43,790 nucleotides of DNA from an uncultured Dorea sp. (GCA_900543415.1 UQRE01000020.1:1-43790), one strand, 5' to 3'. Positions 18,020 through 27,571 are shown, numbered from the stretch's first letter. The notes: a model not told the origin generated them from the sequence alone. Numbers and translations are program-made.

Positions 18020-18867
18020 TCGCCCCGCTTAAATGCCATCATCATCTCATTGGTAAGACTGCAGTCCTCATCTTTCACAGGCATCTCATCTCTTTCAAAC
18101 CATTCTGCAAGAGCAAGTTCTTCCTGATCCAGCTTAATTTCCGCCTCGCCGTCCAGCTCACAGAAGAAGCCCATCAGCAATGTATCTGACATAGACCATG
18201 GCTGACTCTTGTAATAACGAAGATTTTTTACCTTTAAGCCAACTTCTTCCATCACTTCGCGGTGCACCGTTTCTTCAATGGTTTCTCCCACTTCATTAAA
18301 ACCTGCAAGAAGCGCATATTTTTTAAATTCTCTGCCTGCATATTTTGACATGAGAATTTTATTTTCGTGCGTAACGCCAATGATAACCGCCGGACAGATC
18401 TTCGGGAATTCCATCAACCCGCAGGAAGGGCAGCGCATCATTCGTTCCTTTTCATCATGAACCATGGGCTTCCCGCACCTTCCGCAGAAACGTCTTGTTT
18501 CATACCAGCGGGAAAGCTGCCATCCTGTAATGCCGGCAAATGATAAATATTTTGGTTTTGAAGCACGAAAGAAGCTGACATCTTCCCACTCGTATGTGCT
18601 GTGTTCACAGAGAGCCTCTCCACTCTTAGCACCTCCAAGATAAAATCTCCTGTCATCTATGGTAAATAAATATATATATGTATGATATAAATCACCTTCA
18701 TCCACGCCCGCATTCACCGCTTCTTTGAACGTGGGATATACCACTTCTTCCCCCTCCCGACGAAGCAACAGGTTTCTTCCTTTGTAGCATAGAAGAATAC
18801 TGTTCGCCGTAGGTTTTATGGGCTGATATTCATTTCTATATTGATGTGGTGCAATATCCTGTATCAT
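18010..18867 (-). CDS. nudC: NAD(+) diphosphatase / decapping Nudix hydrolase
   Basis: NudC hydrolyses NADH to NMNH and AMP and removes NAD caps from RNA. The 285-residue protein has a zinc ribbon with two CxxC pairs (FCGRCG and CPSCG), the Nudix box GFNEVGETIEETVHREVMEE region, and the NudC-specific SQPWSM motif just after it. The length fits the family. The gene starts two bases after the parC-like stop, so it is in the topoisomerase operon. Its end overlaps the truncated response regulator. Confidence 0.93.
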   Translation of the reverse strand: MIQDIAPHQYRNEYQPIKPTANSILLCYKGRNLLLRREGEEVVYPTFKEAVNAGVDEGDLYHTYIYLFTIDDRRFYLGGAKSGEALCEHSTYEWEDVSFFRASKPKYLSFAGITGWQLSRWYETRRFCGRCGKPMVHDEKERMMRCPSCGLMEFPKICPAVIIGVTHENKILMSKYAGREFKKYALLAGFNEVGETIEETVHREVMEEVGLKVKNLRYYKSQPWSMSDTLLMGFFCELDGEAEIKLDQEELALAEWFERDEMPVKDEDCSLTNEMMMAFKRGEWR

Positions 18868-18869
18868 TT

Positions 18870-21110
18870 CTATCCTCTCGCTTTCGTTCCATTGGTATCT
18901 CGTTTTCCAAGCTTCAATCGGTTCAGCGTCACTTCACGGTCTCGATAGCTTACTTTGGTTTCTGTTCCTTCCTCAAAGAGATATACCGACTCCAGTTCAT
19001 CGTCCTTCTTTAACTTGATTCCACGAACACCGACTGCTCCTTTTTTCTTCTCCGACACTTCTTCTGCCGAGAATCTTAAGAAATATCCGTCCTTGGTCTG
19101 TAATACAATCTGCTGATTATCGTTAATCACCTGCACGCTTGCCACTTGATCTTCCGCTTGAAGCTTTGTAGCTGCAATCGTACGCTTCGCCACTTGAAAT
19201 TCAGTACCTTCTACTTTCTTCACCATCCCCTGCTTTGTGGCAAACAGTAATTTTGCATAGCGAAGCTGCTCCCCGTCACAGATGTAGATCAATTCTTCTT
19301 TTGTACTGTCATAATTACTTACATTGTCAATCGGAAGTCCCTTATCACGGAATTTTCCAAACGGAAGATCCAGCACTTTAATCTGATGCATCTTGCCCTC
19401 CGCAGTAAAAATACATAGTTTTCCTGTATTCAGACAGTGTACAATATATTTATTCTCGTTATCTGCCGCCTCTTTATTTCTCTCGTAGGTCGCCACATCT
19501 ACTGTCTTGGCATACCCAAAGCGATCCATCAGGAACACAACTCCCTGCTCTTCAATCTTCTTCTCTTCGTATACTGCCTCTTCTGCATTTTCCACTACCG
19601 TGCGGCGTTTTCTCGCAAATTCTTTCTTGAATCTATCAAGATCCTCGATAATAACATCCGACATAGAACTATAATTATTTAAAATATCTTCATATCTTGC
19701 AATATTGGCAAGTGTGGTCTCGTGCTCTTTCATCAGAGCTTCAATCTCAAGACCAATGAGCTTGTATAGACGCATCTCCAAAATCGCTGTCGCCTGCCGC
19801 TCCGTAAATCGAAGCATAGCCGCCATCTTCTTGGAAATGCCGGATTTGAACTTAATATTTTCTGTTACGCCTTTGGTCAGACACGCCTTAGCGTCTTTCA
19901 CTGACTGACTTCCTCTTAAAATCTCAATAATGAGATCGATCACATCACATGCCTTAATAAGACCTTCTTGTATCTCTTTTTTATCTAATTCTTTCGCAAG
20001 AAGATTCTTATACTTTCTCGTCGCAAGCTCGAACTGGAAATCTACATGGTGCTCAATGATTTTCTTAAGCCCCATCGTCTCCGGTCTTCCATTTGCAACC
20101 GCAAGCATATTTACCCCGAAAGTATCTTCCAAGCGAGTCTTCTTATAGAGCATATTCGTCAGATTCTCTATGTCCGCACCTTTTTTTAATTCAATGACGA
20201 TGCGGATTCCTTCCTTGGAAGACTGGTTGGAAATATCCACGATATCGCTGGTCTTCTTAGATTCTACCAGTGCACAGACATCATTTAAGAATTTCCCGAT
20301 TCCTGCTCCGATCATTGTATAAGGAATCTCTGATATCACAAGGCGTTTTTTACCGCCTTTCATCTCTTCTACATCCACTTTTCCGCGAATCCGAATCTTT
20401 CCGGTTCCGCTTTCATAAATATCAACGAGATCGTCTTTATTTACTACAATACCGCCGGTTGGAAAGTCCGGTCCTTTGATATATTTCATCAGCTGTCTTG
20501 TGCTGATATCATCATTTTTCATGTAAGCCTTTACAGCGTCAATCACTTCTCCCAGATTGTGAGTTGGAATGCTGGTAGCCATACCGACCGCAATACCTTC
20601 CGCACCATTAACCAGAAGATTTGGCACCCTTACCGGCAGAACTTCCGGCTCTTTCTCTGTTTCATCAAAGTTCGGCACAAAGTCGATGACATCTTTATCA
20701 AGGTCCGATAAATAAGCTTCCTGCGTAATCTTGGCAAGTCTTGCCTCTGTATAACGCATTGCAGCCGCTCCGTCTCCTTCGATTGATCCGAAGTTGCCGT
20801 GACCGTCTACCAATGTCATTCCCTTCTTAAATTCCTGTGCCATGACAACCAACGCCTCATAGATGGAGCTGTCACCGTGCGGGTGGTATTTACCCATTGT
20901 ATCTCCCACAATACGGGCGCACTTTCTGTACGGTCTGTCATAACGGATACCAAGCTCGTGCATGTCATAGAGCGTTCTCCTCTGTACAGGCTTTAGTCCG
21001 TCTCGCACATCCGGCAGCGCTCTTGCCACAATTACGCTCATGGCATAGTCAATATATGATTTCTTCATCAGCTCTGAATACTCAGTTCTTATGATCTGTG
21101 AATCCTGCAT
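18870..21110 (-). CDS. Type IIA topoisomerase subunit A (ParC/GyrA-like)
   Basis: This 746-residue subunit cuts and rejoins DNA for a topoisomerase IV- or gyrase-type enzyme. The breakage-reunion domain has the catalytic Tyr120 in AAAMRYTEARL and the quinolone-determining stretch HGDSSIYE with Ser81 and Glu85, the residues of drug-sensitive enzymes. The C-terminal domain has beta-pinwheel blades, but the gyrase box is only weakly matched (KKKGAVG), which together with the short length favours a ParC-like or second type II enzyme rather than the main gyrase. The gene follows the B subunit by 15 bases. Confidence 0.92.
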   Translation of the reverse strand: MQDSQIIRTEYSELMKKSYIDYAMSVIVARALPDVRDGLKPVQRRTLYDMHELGIRYDRPYRKCARIVGDTMGKYHPHGDSSIYEALVVMAQEFKKGMTLVDGHGNFGSIEGDGAAAMRYTEARLAKITQEAYLSDLDKDVIDFVPNFDETEKEPEVLPVRVPNLLVNGAEGIAVGMATSIPTHNLGEVIDAVKAYMKNDDISTRQLMKYIKGPDFPTGGIVVNKDDLVDIYESGTGKIRIRGKVDVEEMKGGKKRLVISEIPYTMIGAGIGKFLNDVCALVESKKTSDIVDISNQSSKEGIRIVIELKKGADIENLTNMLYKKTRLEDTFGVNMLAVANGRPETMGLKKIIEHHVDFQFELATRKYKNLLAKELDKKEIQEGLIKACDVIDLIIEILRGSQSVKDAKACLTKGVTENIKFKSGISKKMAAMLRFTERQATAILEMRLYKLIGLEIEALMKEHETTLANIARYEDILNNYSSMSDVIIEDLDRFKKEFARKRRTVVENAEEAVYEEKKIEEQGVVFLMDRFGYAKTVDVATYERNKEAADNENKYIVHCLNTGKLCIFTAEGKMHQIKVLDLPFGKFRDKGLPIDNVSNYDSTKEELIYICDGEQLRYAKLLFATKQGMVKKVEGTEFQVAKRTIAATKLQAEDQVASVQVINDNQQIVLQTKDGYFLRFSAEEVSEKKKGAVGVRGIKLKKDDELESVYLFEEGTETKVSYRDREVTLNRLKLGKRDTNGTKARG

Positions 21111-21125
21111 TTCTTTGTCTCCCTT

Positions 21126-23048
21126 TTATACATCCAACTCTGCTTCCGCAGCGTTTTCATAGATAAATGTTCTTCTCGGCGGCACCTCTGTACCCATCAG
21201 CATTTCTGTCACATCCGATGCCATTCTTGCGTCTTCGATCTCCACACGCTTCAAAATCCTCGTCTCCGGATTCAGGGTTGTCTCCCACAACTGCTCCGCG
21301 TCCATCTCGCCAAGACCTTTGTATCTCTGCAGCGTAAATGGACCATCGTGAGTTTTCCGGTATCTCTCTAATGCTTTATCATCGTAGAGATATTCCTCTT
21401 CTCCCTTTTTCGGCATTGCTTTATAAAGAGGCGGCATGGCAATGTAAATATGTCCCTCGTCGATCAGCTCTCTCATAAAACGATAAAATAACGTCAAAAG
21501 GAGTGTAGAAATATGCGCGCCGTCCACATCCGCATCCGCCATAATAATAATTTTGTCATAGCGAAGTTTACTGATATCAAAATCATTTCCATATCCTTCT
21601 GAAAAACCGCATCCAAACGCATTGATCATTGTCTTGATCTCCGCATTGGCAAGCACCTTGTCTATACTTGCTTTCTCCACATTTAAAATCTTACCGCGGA
21701 TCGGAAGGATCGCCTGATACATACGGTCTCGCGCTGTCTTGGCAGAGCCGCCCGCAGAATCTCCCTCTACAATAAAGATTTCACACTTGGAAGCATCTCT
21801 GCTCTCACAGTTGGCAAGCTTTCCGTTGCTGTCGAAAGAATATTTCTGCTTTGTCAACAAATTTGTTTTCGCTTTCTCCTCTGTCTTTCGAATCTTTGCT
21901 GATTTCTCCGCACATCCGATCACTTTCTTAAGATTTTCAAGATTTCGGTCAAAATACCGCACAATCTCTTCACCGGTCACCTTACTGGTTGCTTTCGAAG
22001 CATCCGGGTTGTCCAGCTTTGTCTTCGTCTGCCCTTCAAATCTTGGGTCCGGATGCTTGATGGAAATAATTGCAGTCATTCCATTTCTCACATCAGCCCC
22101 GGTAAAATTCGAATCTTTTTCCTTCAGAATACCAAGCTCTCTGGCATACTGGTTGATCACAGTTGTAAAGGTGGTCTTAAATCCGGTCAAGTGGGTTCCG
22201 CCTTCACTGTTATAAATATTATTACAGAATCCGAGAATATTTTCGTGGAATTCATTCACATACTGAAAGGCTGCTTCAACCTCAATACCGTCTGACTCCC
22301 CTTTGAAATATACCGGCTCATGAATGGCTTCTTTTTTCGAATTCAGATCTTTGATAAAGCCAAGAATCCCATCCGGCTCGTGATACACGATCTTTTCTTT
22401 CTCTGCTCCGCGCAGATCTTCAAAGATAATCGTAAGCGACGGGTTCAAATATGCGGTCTCATGCATTCGGCTCTTTACATCATCTGCTTTAAATTTTGTC
22501 TTTTCAAAAATCGTATCATCAGGAAGGAAGTTTACTTTTGTTCCTGTCTTCTTCGTCTTCCCGATCTTTGGAAGCAGTCCGTCTTCCAATTCTACAACCG
22601 GAAGCCCCTTCTCATAGCGGTCGTGATGTATATATCCCTCCCGGCTGATCTCCACATCCATATATACAGACAATGCATTTACAACAGAAGATCCCACTCC
22701 GTGAAGACCTCCGCTTGTCTTATAGGCAGAATCATCGAATTTTCCTCCGGCATGAAGTGTCGTATATACAAGGCGGGCTGCCGGTACTCCCTTGGCATGC
22801 ATTCCAACCGGAACTCCACGTCCGTTATCGGCAACCGTAGCCGAACCGTCTTTTTCAAGTGTTACTCTGACTTCACTGCAATACCCTGCCAGATGCTCAT
22901 CCACCGCATTGTCAACGATCTCATAGATCAAATGATTCAGCCCCTTTGTGGACACACTTCCTATATACATTCCCGGTCTTTTTCTGACCGCTTCTAACCC
23001 TTCTAAAACTGAAATACTTTCTGCATCATATGTATTTTTCTTTGTCAT
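21126..23048 (-). CDS. Type IIA topoisomerase subunit B (ParE/GyrB-like)
   Basis: The ATPase subunit (640 residues). It has the GHKL motifs EIVDNAVDEHLAG, DNGRGVPVG and GLHGVGSSVVNALS, and the TOPRIM motifs VEGDSAGGSA and DADVDGAHI. The open frame continues 31 codons upstream into the spoIIP region, but ATG 23048 (MTKKNTYDAESI) has AAAGGA about ten bases upstream and the family N-terminus. A promoter lies just before it. It forms an operon with subunit A and nudC. Choosing between parE and gyrB needs a tree with the other copy in the genome. Confidence 0.93.
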   Translation of the reverse strand: MTKKNTYDAESISVLEGLEAVRKRPGMYIGSVSTKGLNHLIYEIVDNAVDEHLAGYCSEVRVTLEKDGSATVADNGRGVPVGMHAKGVPAARLVYTTLHAGGKFDDSAYKTSGGLHGVGSSVVNALSVYMDVEISREGYIHHDRYEKGLPVVELEDGLLPKIGKTKKTGTKVNFLPDDTIFEKTKFKADDVKSRMHETAYLNPSLTIIFEDLRGAEKEKIVYHEPDGILGFIKDLNSKKEAIHEPVYFKGESDGIEVEAAFQYVNEFHENILGFCNNIYNSEGGTHLTGFKTTFTTVINQYARELGILKEKDSNFTGADVRNGMTAIISIKHPDPRFEGQTKTKLDNPDASKATSKVTGEEIVRYFDRNLENLKKVIGCAEKSAKIRKTEEKAKTNLLTKQKYSFDSNGKLANCESRDASKCEIFIVEGDSAGGSAKTARDRMYQAILPIRGKILNVEKASIDKVLANAEIKTMINAFGCGFSEGYGNDFDISKLRYDKIIIMADADVDGAHISTLLLTLFYRFMRELIDEGHIYIAMPPLYKAMPKKGEEEYLYDDKALERYRKTHDGPFTLQRYKGLGEMDAEQLWETTLNPETRILKRVEIEDARMASDVTEMLMGTEVPPRRTFIYENAAEAELDV

Positions 23049-23088
23049 TACACAGATATCCTTTCGCATACTTTTCCATACTGCATTT

Positions 23089-23117
23089 ATCTTAGCACGA
23101 AATCTAGACTGAATCAA
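23089..23117 (-). promoter_or_regulatory. Promoter of the topoisomerase-nudC operon
   Basis: TTGATT (23112-23117) and TAAGAT (23089-23094) are 17 bases apart, with TGC before the -10 as in extended -10 promoters. It abuts the 3' end of spoIIP. Confidence 0.65.
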
Positions 23118-23124
23118 ATATATT

Positions 23125-24315
23125 TTACGGATCCAGCACACTATCTAGTGTTTTTGCCAACACGACCATCGCATTTTTCATTTCTTCCACCGTATTCGTC
23201 TGAGCGCCCGCTTCGATCAGCAGACTCTTTGGTTTCAAATGCATGTTATAGCGATAACTCTTAAGATAAATTCTCCGCGTAAAGCCCGGATACATCTTAG
23301 CTGCTGCCAACTGCATCTGCAAGGAAAATGCTAAATTGTCTTCTATATAGGGATTACTCAAATATCCAATATCGCCATTCGCCTTAGATCGGCTTAAACC
23401 ATTAAAAAACATGATCTGCGCCGTCTGTTTCCCGCCAATGTCTGTAACCAGATGCGTAGATTCTCCCACCCCGTCTCTGTGAAGATCAATGACAACTTCT
23501 ATACTGGGATTCTCTTTTAATATCTTCTGAACCTGCGGTTCCGCTAACTGATAAGCCTTACTTCTGTCCATATTTCCGTCAATGAGATCATAGACCCCCT
23601 CGTGATGCAGCGTAGGGATTCCATATGTATCATTAAGGATTTTTGTTAAATATGCTCCCATGCCCATAATCGTGTCACTGACTTCCCCGGATCTGGAGTC
23701 CTGAAATGCCTCCTGCGAGTGTGTGTGGTAAATGAGCACCTTCGGTCCTTCTTTTTCTTTATTTAGCTTCATATCTTTCCCAAGAAGCTTTTCTGCATTT
23801 AACTGCCCGTCTTTTAACGACGTGCTGCTGTCAATGGTATAAAAATGACTGATCAAATACTCCGGATCCTTTAAATCTTCCATGACAATCTCCGATTGTC
23901 CCGCTGAAGCTTCCAGCACTTCTTTGCTTTCCTCTTCTCCGATTAATTTTCCGTCTGCATCTACCGCATTTTCATCTGCCGCCTGTTTTGCAAGAATCAT
24001 TTCATACGTTTCCTTGTCCTCTACATCTGTGGCAGCAGGGTCCAGCTCTTCCATATACATTCCAAGCGGAATCAGTTCCGCTGCATTTCTTGCAAGCCAA
24101 TGTGCTGGAGAAAGACCTCTATCGCCGGAAGACACTTTTGCAAAAGCCGGAAGATACGTCATTTCTGCCTGCCTCAGCAAAAAACTGCTAAGCTCCATCC
24201 GGTTTTCCTGTATCATCCACTCTTTCTTTTTATTCATATGAAATCCTATATATACAATCAATACACACAAAACAGCAACCATTAATATTTGACTGACTCT
24301 TTTTTTCTGCTTCAA
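23125..24315 (-). CDS. spoIIP: Stage II sporulation protein P
   Basis: SpoIIP is the amidase/endopeptidase of the DMP complex that thins septal peptidoglycan during forespore engulfment. The 396-residue protein has an N-terminal membrane anchor (about residues 9-27), a variable linker, and a C-terminal amidase domain (about 190-396) with YHTHSQEAF, VIDLHRDGV and SLLIEAGAQTNT, which supply zinc-binding His and Glu residues. The start is TTG 24315 with GGAG eight bases upstream; nearby ATGs run into a stop. It follows gpr as in Bacillus. Confidence 0.93.
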   Translation of the reverse strand: MKQKKRVSQILMVAVLCVLIVYIGFHMNKKKEWMIQENRMELSSFLLRQAEMTYLPAFAKVSSGDRGLSPAHWLARNAAELIPLGMYMEELDPAATDVEDKETYEMILAKQAADENAVDADGKLIGEEESKEVLEASAGQSEIVMEDLKDPEYLISHFYTIDSSTSLKDGQLNAEKLLGKDMKLNKEKEGPKVLIYHTHSQEAFQDSRSGEVSDTIMGMGAYLTKILNDTYGIPTLHHEGVYDLIDGNMDRSKAYQLAEPQVQKILKENPSIEVVIDLHRDGVGESTHLVTDIGGKQTAQIMFFNGLSRSKANGDIGYLSNPYIEDNLAFSLQMQLAAAKMYPGFTRRIYLKSYRYNMHLKPKSLLIEAGAQTNTVEEMKNAMVVLAKTLDSVLDP

Positions 24316-24374
24316 CCTACCATCTCCATCTTACCTTTTTCACGCTCTGCTTGTTGGGGAAACTTACGTCTATA

Positions 24375-25364
24375 CTATATGATGATAGATTCGTCATTAT
24401 GTGCATGTCCCTGTTCAAATAATAAATTCAGCGCTTCAGAAATCGTATAGCTAATTCTTTTTACTGTCTCATCAATATCTTTGGGCGTCACATAGAGTCC
24501 ATTTAAATGGGGTGAAATCAATTCCTTGACAAGTTCATATTTCTCTGCCGCATTATATCCTTGTAACACTACACCTACACCTTTTAACGTCTCCGATGAC
24601 TCTAATGCCTTGATCAGATTCTCCATCGTATCATTGACAATCGTAGCCGCATCTACCACGGTCGGAACACCAATGGCGATCACCGGAACGCCTACTGTTT
24701 CTTCCGTAATCCCATTTCTGTGGTTACCAACTCCCGAACCCGGATGAATCCCCGTATCTGCAATTTGTATCGTCCGATTTAAACGTCTGGAACTTCTTGC
24801 CGCCAAGGCATCTACCGCAATGATGAGATCCGGCTTCGTCTCTTGCACTACACCGCGGATGATTTCCACCGTCTCCATCCCGGTCTGCCCCATAACCCCA
24901 GGTACGATCGCGCTGACCAAATGGATGGCTTCTTCACCCATCGCATATTTTCCATATTCTTTTACGACATGACGGGTAATATTTAAATGATCAGCCACAA
25001 AGGGACCTAAAGCATCCGGCGTCACCTGTCGATTTCCAAGTCCGACTACGAGGACAGAATAATCTTCTTTATCCACTTGAATAAAGCGTGTGAGAAGTGA
25101 CTTCAGTTTTTCCGAAATTTCCCGATGATAGCCTTCATCCGGAACAGCCATTTCCGGCGCTTCAACAGTGATATAAGTTCCAACCGGACGTTTCATTGTT
25201 CTGGCTCCGTTTTCCGTCTCAATTTTTACAGTCGTGACACATATTTCTGACTCCTCATCATACTCTTCTTCCAACACAACACCCTGTACCTCTACATGAT
25301 CCGAATCAAAACGCTCCTTTTGCTCCAATGCCAAGTCTGTCCGCACATTATACTTCTCGATCAT
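24375..25364 (-). CDS. gpr: Germination protease GPR
   Basis: GPR degrades the small acid-soluble proteins that coat spore DNA when spores germinate. The 329-residue protein starts MIEKYNVRTDLALEQKE; in this family a short propeptide at this end is removed by autoprocessing. It contains VVGLGNRQVTPDALGP and IIAVDALAARSSRRLNRTIQ, signatures of the family. ATG 25364 is eight bases from GGAGG, so the longer frame to 25451 is not used. Neighbours spoIIP (downstream) and divergent rpsT repeat the Bacillus rpsT-gpr-spoIIP neighbourhood. Expression in the forespore is expected; I could not identify a convincing sigma-G promoter. Confidence 0.95.
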   Translation of the reverse strand: MIEKYNVRTDLALEQKERFDSDHVEVQGVVLEEEYDEESEICVTTVKIETENGARTMKRPVGTYITVEAPEMAVPDEGYHREISEKLKSLLTRFIQVDKEDYSVLVVGLGNRQVTPDALGPFVADHLNITRHVVKEYGKYAMGEEAIHLVSAIVPGVMGQTGMETVEIIRGVVQETKPDLIIAVDALAARSSRRLNRTIQIADTGIHPGSGVGNHRNGITEETVGVPVIAIGVPTVVDAATIVNDTMENLIKALESSETLKGVGVVLQGYNAAEKYELVKELISPHLNGLYVTPKDIDETVKRISYTISEALNLLFEQGHAHNDESIII

Positions 25365-25438
25365 CCGCCTATCCTCCGCTTTTTTCATAGTAACTTCAAT
25401 ATATTCTTTAGTTTTTACATTATTTTGAGAAATATGTA

Positions 25439-25467
25439 TTGACAGAAACATTTTTGCAGTCTAAAAT
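25439..25467 (+). promoter_or_regulatory. rpsT promoter
   Basis: Consensus TTGACA (25439-25444) and TAAAAT (25462-25467) with a 17-base spacer. Confidence 0.85.
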
Positions 25468-25479
25468 AGATTCGTATGT

Positions 25480-25512
25480 TTCGTTAGAACGTCCGTGTCC
25501 GGCTCTAACGAA
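25480..25512 (+). promoter_or_regulatory. rpsT leader stem-loop
   Basis: TTCGTTAGA and TCTAACGAA make a perfect nine-pair stem just after the predicted transcription start, enclosing a GC-rich loop region. It lies 30 bases before the ribosome binding site and is a candidate S20 target. Confidence 0.65.
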
Positions 25513-25556
25513 CTGGAATCGATAAAGTCGAAATATTTAAATCGGAGGTGGACAAA

Positions 25557-25820
25557 TTGGCTAACATCAAATCAGCTAAGAAGAGAATCTTAGTAAACGA
25601 AACAAAAGCAGCTAGAAACAAAGCTATCAAATCTAAAGTAAAAACTTATGTAAAAAAAGTTGAGACAGCTGTTGCTAACAAAGATGCAGAGGCTGCTAAA
25701 GCAGCATTAAAAGAGGCTACTGTAGAAATCAACAAAGCTGGAAGCAAAGGTGTATATCACAAAAACACATGTTCCAGAAAGATTTCCCGTCTCGCAAAAG
25801 CTGTAAACGGAATTGCTTAA
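25557..25820 (+). CDS. rpsT: 30S ribosomal protein S20
   Basis: S20 is a helical primary binder of 16S rRNA. The 87-residue product begins (M)ANIKSAKKRI-like and is Lys/Ala-rich as usual, ending in SRLAKAVNGIA. The start is TTG 25557, placed six bases after GGAGGTG; the longer frame starting GTG 25548 overlaps that ribosome binding site and is unlikely. E. coli rpsT also starts with UUG, a feature tied to its autoregulation. Transcribed alone from a consensus promoter and ended by a strong terminator. Confidence 0.97.
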   Translation: MANIKSAKKRILVNETKAARNKAIKSKVKTYVKKVETAVANKDAEAAKAALKEATVEINKAGSKGVYHKNTCSRKISRLAKAVNGIA

Positions 25821-25834
25821 TTATAAACGAACAT

Positions 25835-25870
25835 AAAAAAACAGCCATACCGTCATGTGGCTGTTTTTTT
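25835..25870. terminator. Bidirectional terminator between rpsT and ilvC
   Basis: AACAGCCA and TGGCTGTT form a stem with A tract on one side and T tract on the other, so it can end both the rpsT transcript and the converging ilvC transcript. Confidence 0.92.
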
Positions 25871-25882
25871 GATTGATTTATT

Positions 25883-25925
25883 AATTTGGGACGTAGCATT
25901 TTTACAAAAAGCTACGTCCCAAATT
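25883..25925. repeat. 15-bp perfect inverted repeat between rpsT and ilvC
   Basis: AATTTGGGACGTAGC (25883-25897) and GCTACGTCCCAAATT (25911-25925) are perfect inverse copies; the loop (ATTTTT..AAAAA) can pair further. Neither side has a T run, so it is not a standard terminator. Confidence 0.85.
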
Positions 25926-25945
25926 GCATTTTGACCTGTCCTTTT

Positions 25946-26965
25946 TTAGTTATTGATCAGTTTATCTTCACCGTTCCAGCTGTAAAGTTTTCTAATCTCT
26001 TCTCCTACTTTCTCTGATGGATGTTCAGCAGCAAGTTTTCTCATTGCTTTGAAGTGTACCTGACGTCCTGCATTAGACATATCAACAAGGAAGTCTTTTG
26101 CAAATGTACCGTCCTGAATATCGGATAAGATCTGTTTCATTGCTTTCTTTGTATCTTCTGTAATGATCTTTGGTCCTGTAATGTAATCACCATACTCTGC
26201 TGTATTAGAAATAGAATATCTCATTCCTGCAAAGCCGCTCTGGTAAATAAGATCAACGATCAGTTTCATTTCATGGATACATTCGAAGTAAGCATTTCTT
26301 GGATCATAGCCTGCTTCGCAAAGTGTCTCAAAACCTGCCTGCATAAGTGCACATACACCACCGCAAAGTACTGCCTGCTCACCAAAGAGGTCTGTCTCTG
26401 TCTCTGTTCTGTATGTAGTCTCAAGAAGACCTGCTCTTGCTCCACCGATTGCAAGACCGTAAGCAAGTGCACGATCCCATGCTTTTCCGGTATAATCCTG
26501 CTCTACTGCTACTAAGCAAGGAGTTCCCTTTCCTGCCTGATACTCGCTTCTTACTGTATGACCCGGAGCCTTTGGAGCAATCATCGTAACGTCTACGTTT
26601 TTCGGTGGTTTGATACATCCGAAATGAATGTTAAATCCATGTGCGAACATAAGCATGTTGCCTTCCTCAAGGTTGGGCTCAATGTCTTTCTTATACATAT
26701 CTGCCTGAAGCTCATCATTGATCAGGATCATAATGATGTCTGCCTGTTTTGCCGCCTCTGCTGCTGTGAACACCTCTAATCCCTGTGCTTCAGCCTTTGC
26801 CCATGATTTACTTCCCTCATAAAGTCCTACGATAACATCACAACCAGATTCTTTTAAGTTAAGGGCGTGCGCATGTCCCTGACTTCCGTAACCGATAATC
26901 GCAATTTTCTGTCCCTCTAATACAGATAAATTACAATCTTCCTGATAAAAAATTCTTGCTGCCAT
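25946..26965 (-). CDS. ilvC: Ketol-acid reductoisomerase (class I)
   Basis: IlvC isomerises and reduces 2-acetolactate or 2-aceto-2-hydroxybutyrate to the dihydroxy acids of the valine/isoleucine pathway, using NAD(P)H and Mg2+. The 339-residue length is that of class I enzymes. The Rossmann motif GYGSQGHAHALNLK is at about 25-38 and the C-terminal knotted domain has metal-binding acidic residues in ETETDLFGEQ and ECIHEMKLIVDLIY. ATG 26965 follows TAGGAGG. Cotranscribed with ilvN 84 bases upstream. Confidence 0.97.
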   Translation of the reverse strand: MAARIFYQEDCNLSVLEGQKIAIIGYGSQGHAHALNLKESGCDVIVGLYEGSKSWAKAEAQGLEVFTAAEAAKQADIIMILINDELQADMYKKDIEPNLEEGNMLMFAHGFNIHFGCIKPPKNVDVTMIAPKAPGHTVRSEYQAGKGTPCLVAVEQDYTGKAWDRALAYGLAIGGARAGLLETTYRTETETDLFGEQAVLCGGVCALMQAGFETLCEAGYDPRNAYFECIHEMKLIVDLIYQSGFAGMRYSISNTAEYGDYITGPKIITEDTKKAMKQILSDIQDGTFAKDFLVDMSNAGRQVHFKAMRKLAAEHPSEKVGEEIRKLYSWNGEDKLINN

Positions 26966-27049
26966 TTTGCATTCCTCCTAAAATAATAAATTCTTATTCT
27001 ATTTATTAAACAAGGCTGGCAATTAACCGGTCTTATTTAAAATCATAGT

Positions 27050-27571
27050 TTAATTGTCACTGATGTTTCCACTCTCATCAATATATGTTACGTCTTTGAT
27101 TCCTCTCTTAAGACCGGTAATACCCGTTCTTGCAAGTTCCAGAATCTCATATCCATCCAACAGATTAAGGAAACCGTCCAGTTTTGACTGTGTTCCTGTA
27201 AGCTCCACCATCAAAGATTCTTTTTCTACGTCTACAATCTTGGCGCGGAAAATATCTGCAACGGAGATGATCTCCGCTCTCTCTGAAGCGTTGGCACGGA
27301 TTTTCACCATGATAAGTTCTCTGTATACAGATTCCGATGGATCTAATACTTTAATCTCTACAATATCTTCAAGCTTTCGAACCTGCTTTTCAATCTGTGA
27401 TAAGATCAGCTCGTCTCCACTTGCCACAATTGTAATTCTCGTAAATCTCGGATCTGCTGTCAGCCCGGCGGTAATGCTGTCAATACTGTACCCGCGTCTA
27501 CTGAACAATCCTGATATCCGGCTCAATACACCGGGATTATTATCTACGATCAATGAATAAACTCTCTGCAT
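27050..27571 (-). CDS. ilvN: Acetolactate synthase small (regulatory) subunit
   Basis: The regulatory subunit confers valine feedback inhibition on acetolactate synthase. The 173-residue protein has an N-terminal ACT domain (VYSLIVDNNPGVLSRISGLFSRRGYSIDS) and a C-terminal ferredoxin-like domain. ATG 27571 is preceded by GAGGTG, so the frame from 27589 is not used. The catalytic subunit ilvB is not in the window. Gene name ilvN or ilvH cannot be separated by sequence alone. Confidence 0.93.
   Translation of the reverse strand: MQRVYSLIVDNNPGVLSRISGLFSRRGYSIDSITAGLTADPRFTRITIVASGDELILSQIEKQVRKLEDIVEIKVLDPSESVYRELIMVKIRANASERAEIISVADIFRAKIVDVEKESLMVELTGTQSKLDGFLNLLDGYEILELARTGITGLKRGIKDVTYIDESGNISDN

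Noticed and set aside
25365..25451. Sigma-G promoter for gpr
   Set aside because: AT-rich stretches resemble a -10 but no acceptable -35 at the right spacing was found.
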